A stretch of 64,000 bases of DNA from Mesostigma viride. Its lineage: Eukaryota > Streptophyta > Mesostigmatophyceae > Mesostigmatales > Mesostigmataceae. Positions 20,801 to 30,000 of this stretch are shown here, in pieces. Under the pieces are notes generated by a model. That model was not told where the DNA came from. It did not search any database and worked only from the letters and a program-made list of their open reading frames with translations. The stretch lies in assembly GCA_009746045.1 (NCBI GenBank), contig RPFO01000104.1, positions 4,064,272 through 4,128,271 on the forward strand, written 5' to 3'. How positions within the stretch are numbered: the stretch's first letter is position 1; every line of letters begins with the position of its first letter. The position numbers were made by a program, and so were the translations under genes.

Positions 20801-23269
20801 CAACTATTGCCGCCATCTGCAACACTATGTTCATCTCATGAATGGCAGTGACATACCTTTCACAGGCGGCATAATGTGACATGGAAAGTGGCCATTACAA
20901 ACAGCGAGCCACGAAAACTAGGTACCCTTGGGCTGGCATGAACACACGGAAAGCATGCAGTTATCAATCAATTAAGATGAGTAATGATGAAAGGTATACA
21001 TTGGACAGTGACCAGCGATGGATGATATCATCTTTTTGAGACATCGAATTCAGCATAACTGCATTATCTATGAATCAAATACTGAACCCCCAAACCAATG
21101 TTATCATCGCATAAGGCTAGCATGGAATGCAAAAACTGGGTGGATTGAAACATGGATAATGCCCATGGCATGCAACAAGCACTCCAACACGTAACGCAGT
21201 TACACGCCACTCAGACACGTATGCATCAGTGACTCAGATTATAACATGCCCCAACTCGCCTCACCCGCGGTCACTGAGCAGAAAGCCGAGGGATTGGGAG
21301 GGCAGGTTGAGCACCCAGACCGAGCTGGAGTCGAACACGCCGTGCTGCACTGGTGTTCTCGCATTGATCGGTCACATCGCACCGGTTGTGTGGTGTGTGG
21401 GGTGGCGATGGTGGTGTGGTGTGTGTGGGGGGGGATGTGTGTGTGCGGGAGGGTATGTGAGTGCGTTTGAGAGAGGGAAAGCACGCCGAGCACGCAAGAG
21501 GCATGCCATGTAGTTACGAAGCAGATGACAGCAGGGGTGGCGGTACAACAGGGAGAGTCTGATCACAACTGCCATGTATGGCTGTTTCAGCAAGACTGAG
21601 AACATGCCTGCAGCCAAACGATAATTCTTTTCCCTCTATGATCACAGCGTGGGCGGCACGTGTAGGCCGATCATGGTATGGATACGGCCCATGCATCAAG
21701 TAACCTTTCGTTATTCTGGCATCTTGCGTCCAGCCTGGTAGACGATGCCAGGCAGGTTCAGACAACAGTCAATGACTCATCCAAGATATACGGATCAGCA
21801 ACTGGCAAGTGGCAAGTGGCAACCCATTTCCGTGTCTCCGCCGGGGTCTGAAATATATGGAAACACAACCAAACTTGAGCTTGAAAAGTGAAAACTGAAC
21901 TATTGCAAGTCCATCCTTGTTGTCGTATCATGTACACAATCTGGCATTTGTTAGAGGCTAGCATGTTGGCTCCAACAGGGAGTGCTGCGAGCATGAAACA
22001 TACATAAAACAGCAGGGGCCTTCTGCATGCCGGCGTTCCCAGGAGTTTGTCCAAAGGGTTGCCGTGGAGGAATTCGGTGGAGGGCGAGGATGTAGCCGTC
22101 GTCCGTAGTGCATTCCCACTCCTCGAATCCATAGCCCTGCGCAGGTTGTTGGTGGAGCGCATGATATGCATGATCATGTTGTCTCATTAAAAAATGGGAC
22201 AGCAGCACTGGGCAAAGGAGCTGAAGGTGTATCAGCGTGGCCAGCAGGACAGGTGTGTCAGCCAGGCGTGATAGTACCAATTACAAGCGCGTCAAGCAAG
22301 TGCCAAGGAGCCATAACCGGGTATAAGGATGGCATGTGGATAGGTGTATCAGCCAAGCTTGATAGCCACCACATGTGTTGAGAAAGTGTACTTACAGTAT
22401 TAGTATGAATAATACATTTCTTCTCGGCATGATATTGTGGGTATTTGATCGCCTGAAATGTATCACCCCAGCTGTGCAGGAGTGTGCCAATGCTCAATCA
22501 ACACAGGTGACTATGGAGGCAAGGCCAGTGATATTGGCTTTTGGATAGAACGGGAACACATGAAGTCGTATACATATGAGAGGATCAGTAACAGATTTAA
22601 TAGCAAATTGTTCCACAATTTTATCCAGGCTACCTACCACACCAACAGTTACGTTCAAGGATGAGGGCTAGCGGTTGAGCTGTCATTTCAGGCACGTCAT
22701 CTCACATATTGCACGCTAGTATGAATAAATGGCCATGGAAGCAGTCATCAATTGGATACCTGTCTTGGGATCTCTGGTTATTAACTCCCATTATGACTTG
22801 ATTTTTAAGAAGGCATTTTGGCGCAATTCACTTTCCGCGTACATACAATATACACGGCCAAATTCTATCTTGTCGACGAACGGAATTACGGCGTCCAGGT
22901 GCCTAAAAGGCAACTTACCTGACTTGTAACAAGCTCTTTGAGCGCTTCGGCAGTCCCGTTGCTGTCCGTGTGAATCCCGATCTGGCGTGGCGGCCTGCGA
23001 TTTAAATTCGTTTTGGCCCGATATGCAAGTTGCATGCGATTATGCGATATCGGGCCGTGTTTTCATTTTCACGTCGCGACTGATCAAAACCATGACACCA
23101 GCTGGCATAGCGCGGGGGTACCATCGGGAAAAGCTTACGTGATAGAAGGGAGCTCCGGGCCGATCTTCCGCAAACCATGCTGCGATCTATAAGCATTGTC
23201 AATGACGGCCGTCGCAACCTGCAGCTGCGCCAACGCCGCAAAGGCTAAAAACAGGAATCGGCCAGCCAT
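2058..23269 (-). CDS. Acid lipase-like alpha/beta hydrolase (lysosomal/gastric lipase family)
   Basis: Thirteen exons in transcript order: 23269-23139, 22994-22919, 22136-22004, 21349-21265, 18083-18042, 10551-10401, 8735-8568, 8133-8017, 6605-6543, 5185-5103, 3889-3809, 2986-2893, 2156-2058. All junctions are GT-AG and give one frame of 440 aa ending in TAA. The start is set by a clear signal peptide ([21 protein letters not shown]); an in-frame Met lies 16 codons upstream. The family N-terminal signature ([20 protein letters not shown]) follows. Next come the oxyanion LQHG (His116-Gly117), DVWMGNNRG, the nucleophile motif GHSQG (Ser205), and the acid and base of the triad in GGQDHL (Asp381) and QHLDF (His412). 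It probably hydrolyses acylglycerols or sterol esters in an acidic compartment or outside the cell. Introns 6, 7, 10 and 12 contain copies of the preceding exon end. Intron 5 hosts a 6.9-kb element. Confidence 0.93.
2660..2935 (-). repeat. Donor ladder in lipase intron 12
   Basis: The end of exon 12 with its donor reads on the plus strand AGGCACGTACCTCCACCTGC at 2884. Diverged copies lie downstream in the gene at about 2808 (AGGCACTTACCTCTGACAGC), 2728 (AGGCACGGCCACCATCCAGC) and 2667 (GGGCATGCCTCCAACAGC). Each is followed by CTGTTTCC or CTGTTC. The first keeps a usable GT donor. Confidence 0.75.
4800..4945. repeat. Short tandem repeat in lipase intron 10
   Basis: Three to four imperfect copies of a unit of about 45-55 bases built around TTTGCCT..GGAACACTGGC lie at about 4813, 4871, 4901 and 4926. 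It lies inside the intron, with no coding potential. Confidence 0.55.
4967..5140 (-). repeat. Donor copy in lipase intron 10
   Basis: The donor and last 35 bases of exon 10 (plus strand GCTCACCTCGGGTGCATCAA at 5097) are repeated at about 4973 as GCTCACCTCAGGTGCAACAG. This is followed in both by CGTGTTGC and TCGTACTC. Spacing is about 125 bases. The copy keeps the GTGAGC donor. Confidence 0.8.
8405..8595 (-). repeat. Donor ladder in lipase intron 7
   Basis: The exon 7 end and donor (plus strand CACCCACCATGTCGGTGTGG at 8561) recur at about 8495 (CACCCACCATCTCGGTGTGC), 8445 (CACCCGCCATGTCAATGTG), 8527 (AATCACCATGAGTTAGTGTG) and 8412 (AGCCCGCCATGAGGCAGTG). Spacings run from 32 to 50 bases. Confidence 0.7.
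8744..8802. repeat. (TG)n microsatellite
   Basis: About 29 uninterrupted TG units lie a few bases upstream of the lipase exon 7 acceptor. On the transcribed strand they read (CA)n, so they take the place of a normal pyrimidine tract. Length variation could affect splicing of exon 7, which carries the Gly of GHSQG. Confidence 0.95.
10085..10425 (-). repeat. Donor ladder in lipase intron 6
   Basis: The exon 6 end plus donor reads CCTCACCTGCGAGTGGCC on the plus strand at 10395. Copies CCTCACCTGCAAATGGCC (about 10093) and CATCACCTGCAAATGATC (about 10180) lie in the following intron, each followed by ATAAAAAG. The intervening CTACCTACTACTT blocks are also repeated. Fainter TCACCTG cores occur at about 9254, 9588 and 9826. 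Confidence 0.7.
10870..11404 (+). repeat. Left inverted terminal repeat
   Basis: It matches the reverse complement of 17222-17745 with scattered differences. Shared landmarks are GTGACCTCACTCTC near the outer part, GGACCGG, the GCGCATGTACATG palindrome, TGCAGTTGCAACTAGG, CACACCAGGCCCCACAACCA, and GCAAGCCCAC at the inner limit. The inner part also encodes a PRKPTVLD stretch, so the repeat includes the first codons of a gene. Confidence 0.85.
11383..12330 (+). pseudogene. Broken RING-like gene, two overlapping partial copies
   Basis: This is a damaged, partly tandemly duplicated relative of the minus-strand gene at 12501-13782. The first partial copy (11409-11765) runs from an [13 protein letters not shown] block through [13 protein letters not shown] to [17 protein letters not shown]. 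It then jumps back to an earlier part of the protein ([23 protein letters not shown]) and repeats the same stretch up to a RING-like start ([13 protein letters not shown]). Frameshifts and stops break it, and the closing Cys pair of the finger is missing. Function unknown. Confidence 0.7.
12501..13782 (-). pseudogene. Cys-rich protein with two RING-like fingers, frameshifted
   Basis: From Met at 13782 the frame opens with about 120 good residues, including the Cys pairs [13 protein letters not shown] and, after a frame change near 13390, NCIKCW. Together these look like one RING-like zinc site. A second frame change near 13230 leads to the conserved [13 protein letters not shown] block. Two stops at about 12967-12974 and another frame change precede the last part (12812-12501). 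That part holds a second finger: CDVC, KVCFEC, CPLC. RING fingers usually mark ubiquitin ligases, but no further homology is recognised. At least three lesions make this a pseudogene. The TAG and TAA positions correspond to Phe in the sister copy, so they are not recoded Gln. Confidence 0.7.
13960..14395. repeat. Tandem repeat of about 62 bp between divergent RING-like genes
   Basis: About seven imperfect copies of a unit containing CGTACGTTACTTTGCCACGG, then GATTCATAACC, then AATCTTATCCCCGTGGA. It sits exactly between the minus-strand gene starting at 13782 and the plus-strand gene at about 14560. This is where a shared promoter or a replication or recombination site of the element would be expected. 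Confidence 0.8.
14563..15880 (+). pseudogene. Broken RING-like gene with Pro/Ala-rich C-terminal part
   Basis: Starts near an ATG at 14563. A recognisable block begins at about 14791 ([16 protein letters not shown]), possibly after an intron since a CAG acceptor precedes it. After a frame change near 14925 the Cys-rich part reads [13 protein letters not shown] further shift at a C run near 15010 gives [11 protein letters not shown], and then [10 protein letters not shown], giving the spacing of a RING finger. The downstream part has more Cys (ACKHPGC) and a long Pro/Ala stretch (15630-15770). Related in style, not in detail, to the gene at 12501-13782. Several frameshifts make this a pseudogene. 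Confidence 0.6.
16545..17333 (-). pseudogene. Third element gene, fragment with inverted partial copy
   Basis: Minus-strand reading starts inside the right inverted repeat ([19 protein letters not shown]), passes an Ala/Pro-rich stretch and reaches STKEDLL-like sequence ([16 protein letters not shown]) near 17100-17050. A plus-strand partial copy of the same motif ([11 protein letters not shown] then TAG) lies at about 16620-16680. The two copies therefore form a small inner inverted repeat. No known domain recognised. Confidence 0.45.
17222..17745 (-). repeat. Right inverted terminal repeat
   Basis: Reverse complement of the left repeat at 10870-11404, with substitutions and small indels. 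The match is strongest from 17276 to 17680 and fades outward to about 17745. Confidence 0.85.
18042..18083 (-). other. Lipase exon 5 (42 bp), next to the inserted element
   Basis: A small exon encoding [14 protein letters not shown], a conserved lipase block. It is listed separately because it is isolated: 7.5 kb of intron with the RING-like element lies downstream and 3.2 kb of intron 4 lies upstream. Phase fits both neighbours (1 base in, 2 bases out). Confidence 0.93.
18805..19120 (+). repeat. Dispersed repeat, copy 1 (with 60806-61150)
   Basis: Starts TGACGGTCCCGGCGC just after a run of 21 T. It continues through ATTCGCGGTAC, CCCCTACCGGAGCTGG, TGCTTTCAGGCA and GAGGAATAAATTAGA. The same order occurs at 60806-61150 with point changes and small indels. 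No protein match. Located in lipase intron 4. Confidence 0.85.
19121..21264. other. Rest of lipase intron 4
   Basis: No further exon is needed for the lipase frame here. It contains the 39-bp motif at 20174-20212 shared with 809-847, and low-complexity GT/GGGG patches at 21395-21460. Nothing else is supported. Confidence 0.6.
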
Positions 23270-24042
23270 CAGGTTGGCTTTAGCTGTAACGCTTACGAGG
23301 TATCCGGCTCTACGCATGCAGGCGAATTGCGCCAGCAGAATTCAAAAACGTAATGATGGTTTGGTGTTCTGCAGTCGACTACGAAATTGCCGAGGTCGTA
23401 ATCGCTTGCGTCCTGTAATTGTGCTGCATTATGCACAATCCGGTACTCCTCGTGCCCCCAGATCTATTTTTTTGAGATGATTCTTCATCAATCATCAATC
23501 ATCAGCTGCTGTCAAAAAGTGATCGGCTTCACAAGGGCTCTGGGCTTCACGTAGAAAAGCGCTGGCAGAGGCTGGCATAACTACGGTAGAGCGTCAGCGC
23601 TTCAGCGTAAGTTGCGCCGCGCCACGCGTTCCTGCGCGTGTCCCGGCAACAATGCTCGAGCTGATGATGCCCTCGGCGCCATGGAACGCGCCGTACACTT
23701 AGCTTTGCAAGGTCGAGGCTGCAGCGGGTGAGAACGAACAGGATATAGCAAGCGTGAAGGCTGATGGGCATTCACACCCGATATGCGGAATCTCTAACGT
23801 TTTCTGGCATTGATGCAAAGTCTTTGGAATAGACTAGCCCCTTTGCGCGAAGTCTGTGTGCGGGGACTGCTGGGACGGGAACGGTTTTCCCCTGTTTTCT
23901 GCGGTGGATTGCGCTGCCATTATAGCGGGGTGGCCTGTTGTGTAGCAAGATGGAAATGAAGGGACGGGTCGTGGGAAATAGACGTACGTAGGGATTATTT
24001 GGAGTATTATCCCGTGATTGACGACGCAGCTTGGCTACGAAA
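23270..24042. promoter_or_regulatory. Shared head-to-head promoter region, lipase and NEK kinase
   Basis: The 773 bases between the lipase start (minus) and the kinase start (plus) must contain both 5' UTRs and both promoters. The repeated ATCATCAATCATCAATCATC at about 23486 is the only obvious sequence feature. No TATA box can be assigned with confidence. Confidence 0.6.
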
Positions 24043-27000
24043 ATGTCTCGCTCCAAGTTGAATGATTTCGTTTTTGAGCAGCAATTGGGGAAGGGGAGTT
24101 TCGGTGAGTTTACCGTGGCATGCGTCGCTGTTCGTTATAACCCGCTGTCTTAGTCCACATTTTTGGCAAATATGCCTGTCGAGTATTTCCTACGTGCATG
24201 CCGTCATTTGCACCCCGCCTTGCGGGGGCCGGTTGCCCATTTTGCACGCAAGCTTTGTTGGCAAATGATAGATGTTGATTAACAATACCTACATTCTGGC
24301 ATGCTGCATCTACTCGTTCTCCAACAGGTGTCGTGTACAAGGTTTCCCGCAAAGGTGAGCTTTCCAAGACCCTTTCTTTCAACGCCCTTTCAAGCTCAGT
24401 TATTTCTACCTGAGGAAGCAAAGTTCATTTCTGAACTCGCGCGGTTGCCCTTTCTGTCATCGGCCTCATGCTGTCCTCCCCATGCGCTGGGCTGCATCGT
24501 CCCTTGCCTCCCACAGCCGACCACAAGACTTATGTCATCAAACAGATCATGATTGATCAGCTGGACCGGAGCGAACAGGAGGATGCCATCAAGGAGGTAT
24601 GTTAAGTGTAGCTAGTGTCTGTCATCCCATGTAGGAGGCGTTGGGCTCGACTGCTGCACGTCTTGGTTTTCGATGAAATGCGACGCATTTTAGACATCAC
24701 TGACCCTGGTAATCAGACACTGGTGTTTTGATGCCTGTTTCCCTTGCAGGTGCACGTGCTTGCGGCGTTGGACTGCAAATACGTAATCAAGTACTACGAT
24801 TCTTTTCTCGGTATGTCGGACAGACTGCCTGGTAAGCATATGGGCTTTTAACCATGCGAATGCTAGGTGCATGTGCCTTCGGCGGCTGTTCTTCTAGACG
24901 GTGACGTCTCACCTCATTCATAATGCTGCTTGTCTGCTGCCTGTTGTGGTCGTCCTCAGATGCCGGCAAGCTGAACATTGTGATGGAGTATGCGGCCAAC
25001 GGCTGCCTCCATGACAAGATCAAGGTACGCAAAAGCCATACTCTCAGGATCCAGAGGAGCTTTTTCCCACAAGGACATCTTTAGCTTGCGACTCACGGGC
25101 GCTCAGGTTCGAGTGAGGCCAGCTGTGGAAGCCTAATTTGTTCAACCAGATTGGAAGTAAACTCAAGCCATGCCCTCAAACATTTCATGGACATGAGTGC
25201 CCCCCCATGAGCATCAAGAGTCTGCGGCTATAGATATCTGGAGGTAAGGATGCTTTGAGCATGGCTGGGCGGTTGGCTTGCGCGTATGTGCACATTTTGG
25301 CAAGCCCAATCTTCCGGGTTCACAAAATGTTTTTGGGATGAGATGTGCACTAGTGTCTTTCGCAGTGTCTATCATGTGTGCGCGTAGGGTGCATGTGGTT
25401 CAATCTATGAGGCGCTGCCGGGAGGTGTCTCAATAGTACCGTGGATTCTCGGAAAAACAGGAAGGGGCTATTGTCCTAATCGGATATGAGCTTATGTCAC
25501 AGTCCAGCATGAAGGTGATCATGTCCGCATTTGAATTGCCATGTGGCCATCGTGCATACCTTGCCCTTCAGACTGTCTGTGACATCTTTGTTTAATTTGG
25601 TTTCAGGGCGGCAAGTTGAGCCCCTTTGTGTTCTCCTCCAACAAGAATTTCTTCTTTTGCCTATTTTCTTGTGGTTCCACAGGCCCACGACTTTATCATG
25701 CTGCACGTCTTGGTTACCTCGCCTGATAGTGACTTTACGGAGCATCCTATCCTTACCTGGTCTCTTCTCTCTCGGTCATGTGCCTCTGCCCTCTGTGATG
25801 GTTTCCACTGCTGCCATCTGTCGCGTGGGCATTGTGCAGGCCCAGGGAACCAAACCGTTTGAGGAAGATGTGGTGTGGAACTTCTTCATCCAGACTGCTC
25901 TGGGGCTGAACCGTATCCTTGCTTGCTGCTGGCGTTGGGAATGATCCGGGGCGTGGCTGGGTTACGACTGGCTTACAGTTGGATCGCATGGAGCTCACAC
26001 GATCTGGTTGACAGAACAATAGGAACACATGATGCCGTACAGAAGGTTTGTTGGATTAGGAGATGTGGGACACGGCACATGTTCACATGTGGATGCCTTC
26101 AAGGCCTTCCCATATCATCCCATCCCTTGTATACAGGATTTCTTGACTTCGTTATGAAGAGAGCTTCTGCTTTAGATGTGAAGCAGGAATGGTATCAAAG
26201 GCAGGCAGGGGGGGGGGGAGTGGGACGGAATGCCAGTCTTAGGATATTATGTTGTTACATCCAGAAGAGATGTTCAAGTTAACTATGGGATGGCTGTGCG
26301 TATCTATGTTGTAATATGAGATAGTCTGAGAATTCTCCTTGTGTGTCTGCAGGAGGTGAGGGTGCGCCAAAGGAATCTCTCAGGATGGGTTTCTCCTTAA
26401 CCTGCTGGCCCTTCATTTTATTCTCATGATGAAATGGCGACATTTAACCACGGCTGTTACGTTTGCCAAACCTGCCTCGGGCGCACTCGTCGACCAGACA
26501 TACATTCAAAGAAGGTCCTTCACCGTAAGTGGCGGGCTTTGTATTTTCTTGCCTGATTTGCCAATAGAAAAATCAGGTGTTTTCATGCCTAAGCGGCAGA
26601 ATGAGGGCAAGGCAAGCAAAGTAAACTGGCTGAAGTAATCCTAGGGGTAGGCTGGGGGAGAGGTTGCTGTAGGGGGCAGGGGGGGGAGGGGGGGGGGGGG
26701 GGGTGCTGGGGTGCCGGGGGCTGAGTAGATTGCTTCACTGGTCGCCAAAAGGTGTTGTGACCCAGTCCAAAGATGGAGAGGTGCTGAAGAATTACAAAAA
26801 TTAGAAAGATTTTTCTGGCAAGCATTCCACCATGCCAGGCGGTGTAGGCCTGGTGTTGCAGAATTATGCTTATTTGGTTGCTCCCTCTATTTGTCGTTTG
26901 TATTTTCCCTGTCGTTTGCGTCCCTGGCAGGTGATATCAAGAGCCTGAACATCTTCTTGGATGCGGATGATGTCGTCAAGGTGCGTTTGCAGCGCATGGC

Positions 27001-30000
27001 TGGATGGAGTGATCTCTAATCAACCACCATGTCCAATGCAGGTCTAATTGAAGGAGCTCTCACATATGTTTGTAGCAGTTCTTTCACCATCTTCAAGTGC
27101 TTGGGCAGGCTGAACCCCCTCAGCCCCTGCAGCTTTCAGTAAGTAGTGCTTTGCAAAGCTCCTCAAAGTTTTTGTTATCAGTGGGCTATCATCTTTCAGC
27201 TTATGTAAAGCTCTTAGGAATGATTGAAGGCTTTAAGTGTCTCCCATACCCGCTTGGACGCGGCTTGTCTTAAGTTCGTGTTCGTTTCATGGCCCACCTG
27301 GCACTTCCTACTGTTGGCTGTTTCTTTTCCTTCCCCTGTGCGCAGCTGGGCGACCTGGGTGTCGCCAAGGTGCTGAGCACCCAGACAAACTTTGCCAGAA
27401 CGCTCGTGGGGACTCCGTACTACCTCAGTCCGGAGCTATGCGAAGACAAGCCCTACAACGGTGAGGGTTACTGGACAAGCTTTTTTGGGGCGGGAGCATA
27501 AGCTGATTGGCATCTGACCCATCAATCACTCCCACAAATCATGCATATGGTTTCCTTGATGGATTTGTTTATGTTGTTGTGGCCCCAGCTGTGCCGCCCC
27601 GTGCAGTTGAGGTGTTGAAATGCATGTTTCATCAGACATAAAAAAGCATGTGTAGCGCCATTTATGTATCCCAGTATGGATGCCTCGATGTTCATTTCGC
27701 AACAGTGGTGCTGGTGACATTCTTTTTGGCGTTCCCGCATGGAGATCAGACCAATCATAACTCTCATCGGCGCAACTGTTGTTGGAAAATCTGCTGCCGG
27801 AAATATCTGCGACTCACATGCGCCTGACTGGGGAACCTGTGCCTTCCTTGCCTGGGTGTCTACCCTTTGCAGAGAAATCCGACGTCTGGGCGCTCGGCTG
27901 CGTGCTGTACGAGTGCTGTTCGCTCAAGCACCCTTTCGACGCGGCCAACCAGGGCGCGCTCATCTTGAAAATCCTTAAGGGTACGTTGGCGGGTGGAGAC
28001 GGTTTGTTTCCTGCGGTCTCCTTTGCTACATGTGATAGTAGGATGATGCATGTGCTACTCTTTATCGAGTCGCCCACTGCGACCCATTCGGTCAGATTGC
28101 TCTGAATTCTCGACTGCGAGTACTGCCATCCTTGTTTTTTCTGCCACACTTGGTTCTGAACAGTTTTGGGGTTGTGTACGCACCGCCCTTTTGATATGAG
28201 AGGCAGTCTCTGCTCAGTGTGGAAATAGTAGGAGCATAGTTGGTAAGACGACACGGCTGACATGGTTGGCGCGTCCTAAACTTGACGCGTTCACTATATC
28301 GTGATCTCCGCTATAAGTCACTAATAAGTGATCTCCGCTGATCTTTCTGGTTGCTGGAGAGAGAAAGGAATCTCTGCGTTACGTTCTCTTGCCATCATCT
28401 TACTACTGGTTGAACATATTTGGCAAGGTGGCACTGAGGGCATGAATAGCATTCCTTATCTCCGCTGGGCTTCCTGGTTGCTAAGGACAACACGTTTGTG
28501 CACTCTCTCCCCCGCGCGCAGGCAAGTACCCGCCTGTGAAGGGCTACTCGGCGGAGCTGCAGGACGTGATGAGCCGCTGCCTCACACGCGACACCACGCT
28601 GCGGCCCACCACATCTGAGATCCTCAGCCTGCCCACCGTCAAGGCAAAGGTGGGCACGGGCGCACTGTGTGGTTGGGTTTTGTGGCAGGATTTTGCGGCT
28701 TGCGCTGATGGGGGCTAACTTCGACATAAGTTAATTTGGTACAATAAGCCAGATTGAGCAGATTGGCGCAGTGGCTTCAACCATTTGCTAGTAATTGAAG
28801 CTGCACTCCTTGCATGCAAGTACAACAGAGCCGCCCTGTTATTTGTGTTTATTTGCAGGCATGTATTGTGGCTCGCATGCGAGTGGTCAGCACAGCATTT
28901 TAGCAAAGCTGGACGCATTGCACACCAGTACTACTGATGCTTGCAACCTGTCCACCTACTGGCTTGAAGCTCCTGGCCCTCCACAACCCCCCTCTTTCTC
29001 CACACTTCCTCATTTATTGCCCTACGTTTGTCCATGCCCCCCCCCCCCCACACACACCTTTTCAACTTTCCTTTGCCCTTCCCCTTCAGGCTGCCGAGCT
29101 GGGCATCAAAATGCCGGACAGCTTTGGCCCCTCGCAGCCGGTGCGCACACACAGCAGCTCCCGCAGCTCCACGCCGCGGGCCGCACCGCCCGCCATCCGG
29201 CCCACGGTGGGTGCTCATCACTCTATTGGTCCTGGGCCCTGCTTTGGGGCCCGTGACAACAAACGGGGTAGTAAAATCACAGCTGGTGTGCAACACATCA
29301 GACCATATCCCGGGGAGTGGCCACAGTGGTCATTGCTGCTCAACATATATTTGTTCGCCGTGTTGGGCTGGATTGTTGTTAGTTATCTCACTGTGCACTG
29401 TTTTGTTTCATCAACTCCTGGACCATCTCAGACGTATCCACAGATGCAAGTTATCCTGACTGTGTAAAATGAAATGACATAGCTTGTGCTTCACCTTAAT
29501 GTCGCCCGTTTCGTTGGCACTGCCGTGGTTATTTTAGCAGGCATTGACCCACGAAGCCGCCGATTGATGATCTCTTGAATGCTATCTTAGTATTTGTCTG
29601 TGTTAGTTCTCAGCGGCTCTTTGTTAGTTTTCAGTTTCTAGGGCCTCTTTGCATGCGCGTACTCCCATTCATATCCATATTCACATTATGGCATGAGTAT
29701 CGTCCTGCAAAGCCAAATCCACATATCGGCAGGCTCTGCAAATGGGGCAGAGACAGGGTCCTTAATGTTGCGAGGCAGAGAGGCAGCAGGACCGACAGGT
29801 TAGCACAGGACAATGATTTTTTCCACAATCCTCGTGCCCGGACAAATTGTTTGTCACTTTGTTATCTGCCCTGTCATGCACTTGGCTGAATATCTGCATT
29901 GATCCCATGATCCTCCTACTGGAATGTAATGATCCTGGGACGGGCGACCATGGTCTCATGAATTGGCTGCGTACTCTTCCCGCGTTGGACGGTGTTTGTG

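Noticed and set aside
21229-21513. Gly/Val/Cys-rich open frame around 21400
   Set aside because: Low-complexity GT-rich intron sequence; the real coding signal here is lipase exon 4 on the minus strand.
25531-25944. 137-aa open frame in NEK intron 5 and exon 6
   Set aside because: Only the last part overlaps a real exon, in a different frame. The rest has no family features.
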